From positions 124,001 to 188,000 of the forward strand of contig JAAFIS010000004.1 of the NCBI GenBank assembly GCA_013298695.1: a stretch of DNA of 64,000 nt, read 5' to 3'. The stretch is from Betaproteobacteria bacterium. GTDB taxonomy: Bacteria > Pseudomonadota > Gammaproteobacteria > Burkholderiales > Casimicrobiaceae. Numbering within the stretch: position 1 is the stretch's first letter; each line of letters starts with the position of its first letter. Positions 26,907 to 36,090 of the stretch are shown here, in pieces. Made by a program: the position numbers and the translations under genes. The notes under the pieces were generated by a model. The model was not told the DNA's origin. It ran no database searches and worked only from the letters and a program-made list of their open reading frames with translations.

Positions 26907-29077
26907 GCACGAAACCTCTTTTGATAGAACTTCTCACTGAAGAATTGCCTCCGAAAGCACTCAAAAAACTGGGCAACGAGTTCGCTGCAGGCGTCGAGGC
27001 AAGCCTCGAAAATGATGGATTGCTTACAAGCAACTCAACAACTGAATCGTTTGCCACGCCCCGGCGTTTGGCTGTTCGTGTGAGTCACGTACTTGCCGAA
27101 GCGCCTGCCAAGGCGATCAGAGAAAAATTGATGCCACTGGCCGTCGCGAAGGACGCAGGCGGCGCTGCGTCGCCCGCGCTGAAGAAGAAGCTTGCAGCGC
27201 TCGGACGAGACGCTTTATCGGAAAACTTTCCGAATGCGAGGATGGGTCCAGACGGCCTCGCGATTGAGTCTGATGGTAAGACAGAGTACGTTTACTTGAC
27301 GGGACTTGCTTCTGGGCGAACCATCAATCGCGGTGTTCAACGAGCAATCGAGCATACGCTTGAAAAGCTGCCGATCCCGAAAGTGATGAATTATCAGCTC
27401 GCGGATGGCGTAACTGAGGCGAACTTCGTTCGCCCTGCGCACGGTCTCATGGCGATGCACGGCGGCGATGTAATTCCAGCGACGACACTCGGCCTGACTT
27501 CGAGCAACATCACGCACGGTCATCGTTTCCAAGGCGCGAACAATATTGAGATTGACGAAGCCTCGCGCTACGAGGAGTTGCTTCGTCAGTTCGGTAAAGT
27601 TGAACCGGTGTTTGCAACGCGTCGCGACATGATTCTTTCGCAACTTGAAACGAAGGCAAAAGCGCTAAACGCAACGCTCGGCGCGACTGAAACTTACGCT
27701 GATTTACTTGACGAAGTGACAGCGCTCGTGGAATGGCCGACGGTGTACGTCTGCCAATTCGAGCCTGAATTCTTGAGCGTGCCGCAGGAGTGCCTGATTC
27801 TCACGATGAAGACGAATCAGAAGTATTTCCCGCTGTTTGATGCGAATGGAAAGCTCAAAAATCAGTTTTTGATCGTTTCCAACATGGAGTTGGAAGACCC
27901 GAGCCGAGTGGTTACCGGCAACGAGCGCGTGGTGCGTCCGCGCTTGGCGGATGCGCGATTCTTCTTCGAAACGGATAAGAAAACGAAGCTCGCAGATCGC
28001 GTGCCGCAACTTGCGAATGTGGTCTATCACAACAAGTTGGGTACCCAGGGTGAACGCGTGCAGCGCCTCTCGAAGCTCGCGGGCGAAATCGCCGTGATGA
28101 TCGGTGCGGATAAAGTGAAAGCCGAGCGCGCAGCGTTACTTGCAAAGGCGGATTTGCCGACGCTGATGGTTGGCGAATTTCCTGAATTGCAGGGAGTTAT
28201 GGGGCGTTACTACGCGCTTTCGGATGGCGAAGCTGCGGACGTTGCCGCCGCGTGTGAGCAACATTACATGCCACGCTTTGCGGGTGATCGCTTGCCAGAC
28301 GCCGGCGTGCCAACGGCGGTGGCGTTGGCAGACAAACTCGAAACGCTCGCGGGCTTGTTTGGCATCGGCCAAATTCCAACGGGCGATAAAGACCCGTTTG
28401 CGTTGCGGCGACATGCGCTTGGCGTGATTCGGATTTTGATTGAGCAGAAGCTTTCTGTTTCAGCTGGACAGCTCGTAGCGATCGCATGCAACGCAGCTGA
28501 TCGAAATCTCGGCGACCATGGAACGCATTTAACACTAAAAATGGCTGACGGAAAACTAAAGGAAGAACGCGAACTTCTAAACTTTATGTTTGATCGTCTA
28601 CGGACTTACTTGAAAGAATTTGGCGCAACCACAAACGAAATCGAATCAATCGTTTCGAAGCAACCAGAATACTTTGCAACCATTCCTGTGCAACTCGCAG
28701 CGGTGCGCGCGTTCGCTGCCTTGCCCGAAGCGGAAAGTTTGAACGCGGCGAACAAACGCGTTGCCAACATCTTGAAGAAGGCTGAAGAAGCGAGAGAGGA
28801 AATCGCTGCGAACCACGCGCCGCAGGAGCCTGCCGAAGCGGCTCTTCGAAATGCGTTGAACGAGATTGCGCCGAGTGCCGATGCGCTTTTCAAGTCCGGA
28901 GATTTCACTGGCTATCTGAAATCATTTGCTGCGCTGAAGGCGCCCGTCGATGCGTTTTTCGATCAAGTGATGGTGATGGCGGACGATAAAGCGATGCGCG
29001 CGAATCGTCTTGCGTTGTTGCGCGATTTGCGTGATGCGATGAACAAAGTTGCGGATCTTTCCAAGCTTGCAAACTAG
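26903..29077 (+). CDS. glyS: Glycyl-tRNA synthetase beta subunit
   Basis: A 724-residue protein beginning with the family's [15 protein letters not shown]. It contributes tRNA binding and has the C-terminal anticodon-binding-like DALR region. [16 protein letters not shown] and the [16 protein letters not shown] block are diagnostic. A 183-bp gap with a paired-palindrome repeat follows. Confidence 0.97.
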   Translation: MSTKPLLIELLTEELPPKALKKLGNEFAAGVEASLENDGLLTSNSTTESFATPRRLAVRVSHVLAEAPAKAIREKLMPLAVAKDAGGAASPALKKKLAALGRDALSENFPNARMGPDGLAIESDGKTEYVYLTGLASGRTINRGVQRAIEHTLEKLPIPKVMNYQLADGVTEANFVRPAHGLMAMHGGDVIPATTLGLTSSNITHGHRFQGANNIEIDEASRYEELLRQFGKVEPVFATRRDMILSQLETKAKALNATLGATETYADLLDEVTALVEWPTVYVCQFEPEFLSVPQECLILTMKTNQKYFPLFDANGKLKNQFLIVSNMELEDPSRVVTGNERVVRPRLADARFFFETDKKTKLADRVPQLANVVYHNKLGTQGERVQRLSKLAGEIAVMIGADKVKAERAALLAKADLPTLMVGEFPELQGVMGRYYALSDGEAADVAAACEQHYMPRFAGDRLPDAGVPTAVALADKLETLAGLFGIGQIPTGDKDPFALRRHALGVIRILIEQKLSVSAGQLVAIACNAADRNLGDHGTHLTLKMADGKLKEERELLNFMFDRLRTYLKEFGATTNEIESIVSKQPEYFATIPVQLAAVRAFAALPEAESLNAANKRVANILKKAEEAREEIAANHAPQEPAEAALRNALNEIAPSADALFKSGDFTGYLKSFAALKAPVDAFFDQVMVMADDKAMRANRLALLRDLRDAMNKVADLSKLAN

Positions 29078-29099
29078 AAAATATCTTATCCCAACATTA

Positions 29100-29200
29100 T
29101 CAGTTATCGCTCTATTTAATTGGGAGATACCGCTGAATTCACTACTTTTCGAGAAACGCATTAATTTGCAGTATAGCCCGTTTAAACTGGGCGGCAAGCG
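29100..29200. repeat. Paired-palindrome repeat, copy 4
   Basis: The left arm TATCGCTCTATTTAATTGGG (29105-29124) continues into AGATA. The right arm GCCCGTTTAAACTGGGC (29176-29192) is nearly a perfect palindrome. Centres are about 66 bp apart. It lies 25 bp after the glyS stop. Confidence 0.65.
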
Positions 29201-29260
29201 CTGGCGCTGGAATAGTGATTCAACTCGCAGTTCAATCACTCATCGCAAAGATTTTGCCGC

Positions 29261-29800
29261 ATGAAACTTGTGATTCTTGATCGTGACGGCGTGATCAATG
29301 TCGATAGCGATCGTTTCATCAAAACCCCGGATGAGTGGAAACCGATTCCCGGTGCGTTAGAAGCGATTGCTCGCCTCAATGGCGCAGGTTATCGCGTCGC
29401 AGTGGCGACCAATCAATCGGGGATTGAACGTGGCTTGCTCGACATGAACGTGCTGAATGCGATTCACACGAAAATGCTCAAGGCTGCGCAAGATGTCGGC
29501 GGCAGAATCGATGTTATTTACTACTGTCCGCATTCGGGCGATGCGGGATGTCGCTGCAGAAAACCCGCGCCAGGCATGTTGATCGATATCGGTCAGCGAT
29601 TAAACGTTGACCTGCACGGCGTGGCCTGTATCGGCGATTCGCCGCGCGATTTAGCGGCCGCTGCCGAAGTCGGTGGTGTACCTTATCTGGTGCTTACCGG
29701 AAAGGGCAAACGCACTTTTGAGGCGGGAGATCTGCCTGCTGGTACACGAGTGTTCGATGATCTTTCCGCAGCGGTCGATGCGGTGTTAGCGAGTTCGTGA
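29261..29800 (+). CDS. gmhB: D-glycero-beta-D-manno-heptose-1,7-bisphosphate 7-phosphatase
   Basis: HAD-family phosphatase of 179 residues. Motif I is LDRDGVIN (Asp 7 and Asp 9), and a zinc-binding cysteine/histidine cluster is CPHSGDAGCRCRKP. It takes part in ADP-heptose synthesis for the LPS inner core. The stop overlaps the open frame of the plsC-like gene. Confidence 0.94.
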   Translation: MKLVILDRDGVINVDSDRFIKTPDEWKPIPGALEAIARLNGAGYRVAVATNQSGIERGLLDMNVLNAIHTKMLKAAQDVGGRIDVIYYCPHSGDAGCRCRKPAPGMLIDIGQRLNVDLHGVACIGDSPRDLAAAAEVGGVPYLVLTGKGKRTFEAGDLPAGTRVFDDLSAAVDAVLASS

Positions 29801-29808
29801 GGACGGTA

Positions 29809-30537
29809 ATGATGCAGGCGATTTGCAACACGCTTTTTCTAATCACGCAGCTTATCGTGACGCCAATTTTTGCGGTTATCGGCTGCGCGACCTTCTGGTT
29901 GCCGCCGCGCCAACGCAACGTTTTCTATTCTTATTACACGCACTTTTTCGTTTGGCTTGCAAAAGTGTTGTGTGGAATTCGCTATGAGGTTCGCGGTTGG
30001 GAAAATGTGCCGCGCGATCGCCGAGTCGTTGTTTTGGCGAAACATTCGTCGACGTGGGAAACATTGGCCATCGAGTCCTGGTTTGCTCCGGGCAGTTTTG
30101 TCGCCAAGAAAGAACTGCTCTGGCTCCCATTTTTTGGCTGGGGATTCGCGCTTTCCTCGCCCATTACGATTGATCGAAAAGCGGGCGGCAAAGCGATGGA
30201 TCAAATGATCGAGCAGGGCAAGGAGCGCTTGTTGAAACGCAATTTCAACATCGTCGTATTTCCTGAAGGCACCCGCATCAAAGCCGGTCAGCGCGGGAAG
30301 TACAAAACTGGCGGCGTTCGTTTAGCGATCGGCTGCGGTGCGACCATTTTGCCGATCGCACACAACGCCGGGTATTGCTGGCCGCGTCACCCTTGGCGCA
30401 AACATCCCGGACTCGTTACGATGTCCATTCTTCCGCCGATCGAAGCGAAAGGCGCTGACATGGCTGAATTGAACGAACGTATCGAGCGGGTGATTGAAGA
30501 TGAAGTCGCTCGCCTCGGTAACGGGCGGGGAGCCTAG
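29809..30537 (+). CDS. plsC: 1-acyl-sn-glycerol-3-phosphate acyltransferase (PlsC family)
   Basis: A 242-residue membrane-associated acyltransferase. The catalytic motif reads HSSTWE (H-x4-E rather than the textbook H-x4-D), and FPEGTR is intact. It makes phosphatidic acid from lysophosphatidic acid. ATG 29809 has GAGGACGG upstream; an in-frame GTG at 29797 overlaps the gmhB stop and is less favoured. Confidence 0.9.
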   Translation: MMQAICNTLFLITQLIVTPIFAVIGCATFWLPPRQRNVFYSYYTHFFVWLAKVLCGIRYEVRGWENVPRDRRVVVLAKHSSTWETLAIESWFAPGSFVAKKELLWLPFFGWGFALSSPITIDRKAGGKAMDQMIEQGKERLLKRNFNIVVFPEGTRIKAGQRGKYKTGGVRLAIGCGATILPIAHNAGYCWPRHPWRKHPGLVTMSILPPIEAKGADMAELNERIERVIEDEVARLGNGRGA

Positions 30538-31315
30538 GTTGGGGCTGTGGAAAGCGCTTTTTCCGCCCGTCCCGGGCGAACAATCGATCGTTCGACGTCG
30601 ATCAAAATCGGCTGATCCAAGCGCGGTTATCGCAGGTGTTCGCACCAGTAGCAGCGGCATCGGTTACCGCCTGCTTCGCGTAAGTCGTTCATCCATCGGC
30701 TTGGTGATCACAACCGACGGGTTAGTCATTCGCGCGCCGAAGTGGACCCCGATTTATGAAATTGACGCCGCTATCGAAGCGCGCAGCGAGTGGATTGGCT
30801 CTGCGCTTGAGCGGCAGCGCGCTCGTTTGGCGCAGTTGTCAGAGTTTCGCGATGGTGGGCACACTCTATTCCGCGGCGTCAAATTGAAGATTGACGTTCG
30901 CGAAGGCCTGTTTGAAGGCGTAGACCTGACCGAGCGACAGTGCGTGTTCACTAGCTCAGATGGCCGAATCAATCGCGCACGGCTTGACGCTGAAATCAAA
31001 CGCATTGCAAAGGATGAGTTGCCCGCGTTGGCTGAAGAAATGGCCGCTAACGCAGGATTGCCTTTGAAAAAGGTGTCGTTATCTAGCGCGCGAACGCTTT
31101 GGGGAAGCTGCACGATCGACGGAAACGTGCGCTTGAACTACCGACTCATTCAACTGCCGCCCACCCTGATGCGGCACATCATCGCGCACGAACTCGCTCA
31201 CCTGGTTGAGTTCAACCATTCAAAGCGATTTTGGGCGATTGTGGAAGCGCTCGATCCGATGTCGAAAAAGAATCGGCGCGCGGTGAAAAATTACGCGGTA
31301 TTACTTGAACTCTAG
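30500..31315 (+). CDS. YgjP-like metallopeptidase (M48/DUF45)
   Basis: A protein of about 271 residues with the zinc signature HELAHLVEFNHSKRFW near the C-terminus (HExxH plus a downstream histidine) and TLWGSCTIDGNVRLNYRL, both typical of the YgjP/DUF45 group. Its substrate is unknown. The frame overlaps plsC by 38 nt; the conserved part only begins near residue 50, so the true start could be later, but no better start codon with a ribosome site is visible. The 3' end overlaps the convergent cyaY by 15 nt. Confidence 0.87.
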   Translation: MKSLASVTGGEPRLGLWKALFPPVPGEQSIVRRRSKSADPSAVIAGVRTSSSGIGYRLLRVSRSSIGLVITTDGLVIRAPKWTPIYEIDAAIEARSEWIGSALERQRARLAQLSEFRDGGHTLFRGVKLKIDVREGLFEGVDLTERQCVFTSSDGRINRARLDAEIKRIAKDELPALAEEMAANAGLPLKKVSLSSARTLWGSCTIDGNVRLNYRLIQLPPTLMRHIIAHELAHLVEFNHSKRFWAIVEALDPMSKKNRRAVKNYAVLLEL

Positions 31316-31618
31316 AGACACGCCAGACTGTTCTCGAAATACGCGAGAAAGCGCAGCTGTCAGTGATTCACCGGAACGCGTATCCAACCAGTTTTCGCCG
31401 TCAAGTTTGAAATGAAAGCCACCGCTTTTTGCGGCAACCCAGATTTCTCTCGTTGGCTCGTGCCGGTTCACGATGATCTTTGAACGATCCGCGCAGGTGA
31501 TCTCAAGTACGCCCTGTAACACCTCGGCATCGCAGTCGGTGTCCGACGCATCGATCGTGTCGATGATTCGATCAAAGATCAAATCTATGCGTTCATTGAA
31601 TTCGCTTACATCCAGCAT
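31301..31618 (-). CDS. cyaY: Iron-sulfur cluster assembly protein CyaY (frataxin)
   Basis: A 105-residue frataxin homologue with an acidic N-terminal helix (EFNERIDLIFDRIIDTIDASDTDCDAEV) and the REIWVAAKSGGFHFKLDGENWLDTRSGESL sheet region. It binds iron and tunes IscS-dependent cluster assembly. It is divergent from lptM-lysA with only 23 bp between starts, the conserved cyaY/lptM-lysA arrangement. Confidence 0.94.
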   Translation of the reverse strand: MLDVSEFNERIDLIFDRIIDTIDASDTDCDAEVLQGVLEITCADRSKIIVNRHEPTREIWVAAKSGGFHFKLDGENWLDTRSGESLTAALSRVFREQSGVSLEFK

Positions 31619-31641
31619 GTTTTTTCGAAGAAAATATTGAA

Positions 31642-31779
31642 ATGAGAACCATTTTCACACGTATCACGGTAACGGCTTCGGCGATCCTAGTCATAACGAT
31701 GCTCGCGGGTTGCGGTAACAAGGGGCCTTTGGTTCCTCCAAAATCCGCGCAAAGCGCCACGCACACGAACAACGCTTAA
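31642..31779 (+). CDS. lptM: LptM-type small lipoprotein (YifL)
   Basis: A 45-residue lipoprotein with a lipobox LAGC at residues 21-24 followed by GNKGPLVPP, the hallmark of LptM. LptM stabilises the LPS translocon LptDE at the outer membrane. It lies between cyaY and lysA, its typical place, 3 bp before lysA. Confidence 0.93.
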   Translation: MRTIFTRITVTASAILVITMLAGCGNKGPLVPPKSAQSATHTNNA

Positions 31780-31782
31780 CCC

Positions 31783-33033
31783 ATGCTTACCCCCCAACTA
31801 ACGCGCCGCGATGGCGCGCTTTTCTACGAAAACGTTGCGCTGGAATCGGTCGCGGATCGATTCGGCTCGCCTTGCTACGTCTATTCGCGCGCTGCAATCG
31901 AAGCCAATTTTTTGGCGTATGTTGAGGGCTTCGCCGCGCTCAATCCGTTGATTTGTTATGCCGTAAAGGCAAACTCAAACTTGAGTGTGTTGTCGATCTT
32001 GGCAGAACACGGCGCTGGCTTCGACATCGTCTCGATGGGCGAATTGAAACGCGTAATCGCAGCAGGCGGCGACCCAGCCAAGGTTATTTTCTCTGGCGTT
32101 GCTAAGCGCGCCGAGGAAATTGAATTCGCTCTCCGTCAGCGCATTTACTGCTTCAATATCGAGTCCGAATCCGAATTGCATCGAGTCAACGCTGTGGCGA
32201 GCGAAATGGGTGAGCGCGCGCGGATCACCTTCCGTATCAACCCCGACGTAGATCCGAAAACGCATCCCTACATCTCCACGGGTTTGAAATCAAACAAGTT
32301 TGGCGTTGCGCACGGCGAGGCGCTTCGTTTGTATCGGCTTGCGGCGAGCATGCCCGGTATTGAAGTGCACGGTATCGAGTGTCACATCGGTTCGCAGATC
32401 ACTGAGCTGTCGCCTTTTGTAGACGCGCTGCGTCGACTGCTTTCGCTCGTAGATCAACTTGCAGATCGCGGCATCGCGATTGCACACTTGGATATTGGTG
32501 GTGGACGCGGCATTGTCTACGACGATGAAAAGCTCGCGCCGATGAGCCTGTTTGCTGAAGCCGTCGCGCGCGAGCTCGGTGATCGGAATCTAAAACTTCT
32601 CCTAGAGCCAGGACGCTCAATCGTGGGCGACGCAGGTCTATTGCTCACTCGCGTTGAGTTTCTCAAACCCGGAGAAACAAAGAACTTCGCGATCGTAGAC
32701 GCTGGCATGAACGACCTGCTCCGCCCTACGCTCTACGATGCGTTTCATCCGGTGTTGTCAGTGCAAGATCACCCCGGTAACGCGCTGACATACGACGTGG
32801 TCGGGCCCGTTTGTGAGAGCGGAGATTGGCTCGCGAAGGATCGCAAGCTCGTCCTCAACGAAGGCGACACGCTTGCCGTGTTGTGTGCTGGTGCATACGG
32901 TATGGTGATGGCATCAAACTACAACACGCGAGGTCGCGCTGCAGAGGTTCTCATTGAGGATGATGAGATGCATTTAGTTCGCGAACGCGAAACGTTTGAT
33001 GACTTAATTGCACATGAGCGTATCGTGAAATGA
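31783..33033 (+). CDS. lysA: Diaminopimelate decarboxylase
   Basis: PLP-dependent fold-III decarboxylase of 416 residues that makes L-lysine from meso-DAP. Seen are the PLP-lysine CYAVKANSN, the glycine-rich HIGSQI and DIGGGRGI loops, and the conserved CESGDWLA near residue 345. It starts 3 bp after lptM, so the two are translationally linked. Confidence 0.96.
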   Translation: MLTPQLTRRDGALFYENVALESVADRFGSPCYVYSRAAIEANFLAYVEGFAALNPLICYAVKANSNLSVLSILAEHGAGFDIVSMGELKRVIAAGGDPAKVIFSGVAKRAEEIEFALRQRIYCFNIESESELHRVNAVASEMGERARITFRINPDVDPKTHPYISTGLKSNKFGVAHGEALRLYRLAASMPGIEVHGIECHIGSQITELSPFVDALRRLLSLVDQLADRGIAIAHLDIGGGRGIVYDDEKLAPMSLFAEAVARELGDRNLKLLLEPGRSIVGDAGLLLTRVEFLKPGETKNFAIVDAGMNDLLRPTLYDAFHPVLSVQDHPGNALTYDVVGPVCESGDWLAKDRKLVLNEGDTLAVLCAGAYGMVMASNYNTRGRAAEVLIEDDEMHLVRERETFDDLIAHERIVK

Positions 33034-33349
33034 AAATCGAATGCGAAATCGCTGCATAGATTCTGTGCAATAAAAACAACATGATTTATTTCGCGCGTGA
33101 TCATCGCGCGCGATTAACCTTGTTCAGAAAAAAAATCAAGCTAGAATTTGCAGTATCAGTTGCGTGTGTTGTAAACAAGTTTCGTGTGCCTTGAAGCAGT
33201 TCATAACAACGCCTGACACTGTGAGCGAGTTGTAGTTTTTTCTAGTTCTGAAATTGACTAACGTCGATAACAGAATGGGAAGTTGAAAACCTCGACGTTG
33301 TGCTCATAGTGATTTTTTAACTGTGAGAGTCAACCTTTAGGAGACCACA
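33034..33349. other. Non-coding gap upstream of the H1-like gene
   Basis: 316 bp without a convincing ORF. It carries the presumed promoter region of the H1-like gene; several A/T-rich candidates exist (for example TTGCAG-N16-TGTAAA around 33148) but none stands out. A strong Shine-Dalgarno AGGAG lies 8 bp before the ATG at 33350. It lacks the paired-palindrome repeat found in many other gaps. Confidence 0.5.
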
Positions 33350-33736
33350 ATGAGCGACATGATGACGATGGCTGCACCTGCAGCCGCTGCAGCACCTGCT
33401 AAGAAAAAGCCAGCTGCAAAGAAGAAGCCTGCTGCAAAAAAAGCAGTAGCTAAGAAGCCAGCGAAAAAAGCAGCAGCGAAAAAACCTGCCGCCAAAAAGC
33501 CAGCTAAGAAAGCAGCAGCTAAAAAGCCAGCGGCCAAAAAGCCAGCTAAGAAAGCAGCAGCAAAGAAGCCAGCGAAAAAAGCAGCAGCGAAAAAACCTGC
33601 CGCTAAAAAGCCAGCTAAGAAAGCAGCAGCTAAGAAGCCAGCGAAAAAAGCAGCAGCGAAAAAACCTGCCGCTAAAAAGCCAGCTAAGAAAGCAGCAGCT
33701 AAGAAGCCAGCGAAAAAAGCAGCTAAGAAGAAGTAA
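33350..33736 (+). CDS. Histone H1-like repeat protein (Lys/Ala/Pro-rich)
   Basis: A 128-residue, extremely basic protein. After a short MSDMMTMAAPAAAAA start the rest is KKPAAKKPAKKAAA-type repeats, like the C-terminal tail of eukaryotic H1 and bacterial HctB/AlgP/BpH1-type proteins. There is no globular domain. Such proteins bind DNA without sequence preference and are nucleoid-associated. The coding DNA itself repeats in 69-bp units (23 residues) from about 33456, so copy number can vary by slippage. Strong ribosome site and its own terminator suggest high expression. Confidence 0.9.
   Translation: MSDMMTMAAPAAAAAPAKKKPAAKKKPAAKKAVAKKPAKKAAAKKPAAKKPAKKAAAKKPAAKKPAKKAAAKKPAKKAAAKKPAAKKPAKKAAAKKPAKKAAAKKPAAKKPAKKAAAKKPAKKAAKKK
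33456..33730. repeat. Tandem 69-bp coding repeat within the H1-like gene
   Basis: Near-exact units of 69 bp (23 codons), made of shorter AAGAAGCCAGCG / AAAAAAGCAGCAGCG blocks, repeat about 3.5 times. The units are almost identical at DNA level including third positions. Confidence 0.85.
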
Positions 33737-33766
33737 TCTGACTGCGGTTTTCGAACTGCTTCAGCA

Positions 33767-33796
33767 TAAAACGGCGCGAATTCGCGCCGTTTTTTA
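33767..33796 (+). terminator. Rho-independent terminator after the H1-like gene
   Basis: Perfect palindrome ACGGCGCGAATTCGCGCCGT with A-run before and TTTTTT after, 34 bp beyond the stop; it could work in both directions. Confidence 0.88.
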
Positions 33797-33824
33797 TTTG
33801 CATCGCAACATTGGAGTTTCGATC

Positions 33825-34031
33825 ATGGCGCGAACCAAATCAACACCGGGCGGGAAGCGAACTTCGCCGTTGCAGATTCCTGTCACGCCCCCGCGCAATC
33901 CAATTGCAACTCATCCGCTGCTGAAAAAATCTGGCGCTCATGCTGATCGGCGTAGGCGCGCAATCATTGATGATGCCGTCGCGCAAGTAGGCGAGCACAA
34001 ATCACGAAGGCACGAAACCGACGCATCGTAG
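33825..34031 (+). CDS. Small basic hypothetical protein
   Basis: A 68-residue basic, proline-rich protein with PPRNPIATHPLLKKSGAHADRRRRA. I recall similar short RNP-x-A-x-xPLLxKGGxH proteins in Burkholderiales, all of unknown function; that recollection is unverified. ATG 33825 is favoured over TTG 33798. It directly follows the H1-like gene's terminator. The start MARTKSTPGGKR is histone-H3-tail-like, probably by chance. Confidence 0.6.
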   Translation: MARTKSTPGGKRTSPLQIPVTPPRNPIATHPLLKKSGAHADRRRRAIIDDAVAQVGEHKSRRHETDAS

Positions 34032-34158
34032 TCATCGCTGGCCGCTCGATCGCTGCGCATAACAATCGTTGCCCGTTGCGCCCATTCAGACGAACGCTGC
34101 GGGTGGACATAGCCGCTCACCCACGACGTTTTGCGCGCCACCCTAGGTGCGTTACGGC

Positions 34159-35934
34159 TCAGCGCTTTTTCGCGACTGAGCGAGGCTTGGCCTTTATCGC
34201 TTTCTTACTTGCTTTGCTGGCTTTTGCGCTACGGCTGCCTGCTTTTTTGTACGACGCGCGAACGTTTTTAGCCTGACTGCGCGTTGGCGCGGGTCCGCTC
34301 ACATAAAGCAATTGCCCGGCTCTCGCGCTTTGCTTACCCATCCGGTTCCATTTGGCGAGCGTCGTCGGCGCGACGCCATATCGTTTCGCAATTCCGGCGA
34401 ACGTTTCGCCTTTACGAACACGGTGAGCCTTCGGCGCAACGTATTCCGGAAACTTCGTAAACACCGCATTCTGAATGCTGCCGAGCGCCTCGTCTGATGG
34501 TCCATCGGAAGGTACGAGCAGGTTATAGCCCGCGGGCAGCGTCGAGGCGACGGCGCGAATTCCGTTGACCGACTTAAGCGCCGCAACCGAGGTGCCGAAG
34601 CGCTGTGCAATCGATTCAATGCGATCACCGGACTTCGTTTTGTATGCCTTCCACGAAACCTTCGGATTGTCGTACGCCTCAAGCCGCGAGATAAATAGAT
34701 CTGCTTTGGCTGCGGGCAAGAGAATTTGATGCTCTCCTCGCCCGGCAATGACCGGACGGTTGTGAGCGGGGTTAAGCGCTACGAATTCTGTTTCCGACAT
34801 CTCCGCAAACTGCGCGGCCTTTTTCAGATCTACCGCATGCGAGAGCGTCACCGTTTTGAAGTACGGTTCGTTGGGTACGCTCGCGATGGTGAGTCCAAAG
34901 CGGGCAGGGTCGCGAATGATGTTTTTAACCGCCTGTAACTTAGGCAAATAATTGCGAGTCTCCGCAGGCATGTTCAAGGTGAGGTAAGTCCCGTCGCGTC
35001 CGGAAGACTTTGAACGCGCTACTGCACGCCCCACCGAGCCTTCGCCCCAGTTGTAAGACGCCAGCGCGAGTTGCCAATCGCCAAACATGCCGTGAAGTTT
35101 GGAGAGATAGTCGAGCGCACCGTTGGTCGCCGCGACGATGTCGCGACGTGAGTCCGCCCACCAGTCTTGCTTCATTCCAAACTGAGATCCCGTCGAAGGG
35201 ATGAATTGCCAAATTCCAGACGCTTTAGCGGTGGAGTGAGCGATTGGGTTGAACGCGCTTTCGATCATTGGAAGCAGAGCGATCTCCAACGGCATTCCGC
35301 GTCGCTCAAGCTCGGTAACGATGTAGAACATGTACTTACTTGATCGGTCGACGATGCGCGCCATGTAATCAGGACGATCAGCGTAGAACTTTTCCCACTT
35401 ACCTACGAGCTCGTCGTCGAGATCGGGCATCGCGTAGCCTGCGCGAATTCGATCCCACAAATCTGCGGGTGGCGTCTCGATCGCAACCGCCTCGACCACC
35501 GCTGGGACAACAGTCGTCGCTTCAACGCTCTGCGTCGATACCAATGATCTGGCCGTAGGCGCGATCACTTCTTGCACCGACGGCGAAGGCAGAGTTATCG
35601 CGGGCGCGGCAGCGTGGGTCAATCCGGGAGACGCTGTCTTTGGCTTTTCGATTGCAAGCGGCTCAGCGATGACAGTTGGGGATGCTGCACTTGAGTTTGG
35701 TGATGACGCAGCGAGCGGGGTATTAATCGGCGGCGTGTTTGTTGCCGCGACCTCCGCAGCGAGCGGAAGCGCCGGGGCGGCGGTCTCATTGGCGTAGCCG
35801 TAAGATGTCGATAAAGCCAGTGCGATAGCTAACGAAAGCGCGCTGCGAATGCGTGGTGCTTTCGCAACAGCGGATGATGAACGAGCGCATGTGGCGCCAA
35901 TGGGAATTCGTGAGCGTCGTATCTGAAAGTGCAC
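34159..35934 (-). CDS. mltD: MltD-like membrane-bound lytic transglycosylase with two LysM domains
   Basis: About 591 residues. After a signal/anchor segment (SALSLAIALALSTSYGYA) comes an Ala/Pro/Ser-rich linker, then the SLT domain (ALLPMIESAFNPIAHSTAKASGIWQF, with the catalytic Glu) and two LysM repeats (SGDRIESIAQRFGTSVAALKS and KGETFAGIAKRYGVAPTTL) that bind peptidoglycan, then a basic tail rich in Lys/Ser/Ala. GTG 35934 with GGAG 5 bp upstream is preferred to the open frame's TTG at 35991. The enzyme cleaves the glycan strand to 1,6-anhydro products in the periplasm. Confidence 0.88.
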   Translation of the reverse strand: MHFQIRRSRIPIGATCARSSSAVAKAPRIRSALSLAIALALSTSYGYANETAAPALPLAAEVAATNTPPINTPLAASSPNSSAASPTVIAEPLAIEKPKTASPGLTHAAAPAITLPSPSVQEVIAPTARSLVSTQSVEATTVVPAVVEAVAIETPPADLWDRIRAGYAMPDLDDELVGKWEKFYADRPDYMARIVDRSSKYMFYIVTELERRGMPLEIALLPMIESAFNPIAHSTAKASGIWQFIPSTGSQFGMKQDWWADSRRDIVAATNGALDYLSKLHGMFGDWQLALASYNWGEGSVGRAVARSKSSGRDGTYLTLNMPAETRNYLPKLQAVKNIIRDPARFGLTIASVPNEPYFKTVTLSHAVDLKKAAQFAEMSETEFVALNPAHNRPVIAGRGEHQILLPAAKADLFISRLEAYDNPKVSWKAYKTKSGDRIESIAQRFGTSVAALKSVNGIRAVASTLPAGYNLLVPSDGPSDEALGSIQNAVFTKFPEYVAPKAHRVRKGETFAGIAKRYGVAPTTLAKWNRMGKQSARAGQLLYVSGPAPTRSQAKNVRASYKKAGSRSAKASKASKKAIKAKPRSVAKKR

Positions 35935-36090
35935 GCGGTCTCCGGAGCAAAATTTTCGCGCGATGGTACTCACTTCACTTGTGCGCGTCAAACCAATGAC
36001 ACATTAATACGGCGCGGCTCCGAATGTGTGAAGCGATGCTTGCGAAGTGATCAGGCGAAATGTTTAGGCAAGATTCGCAAAGCGTAAGCG

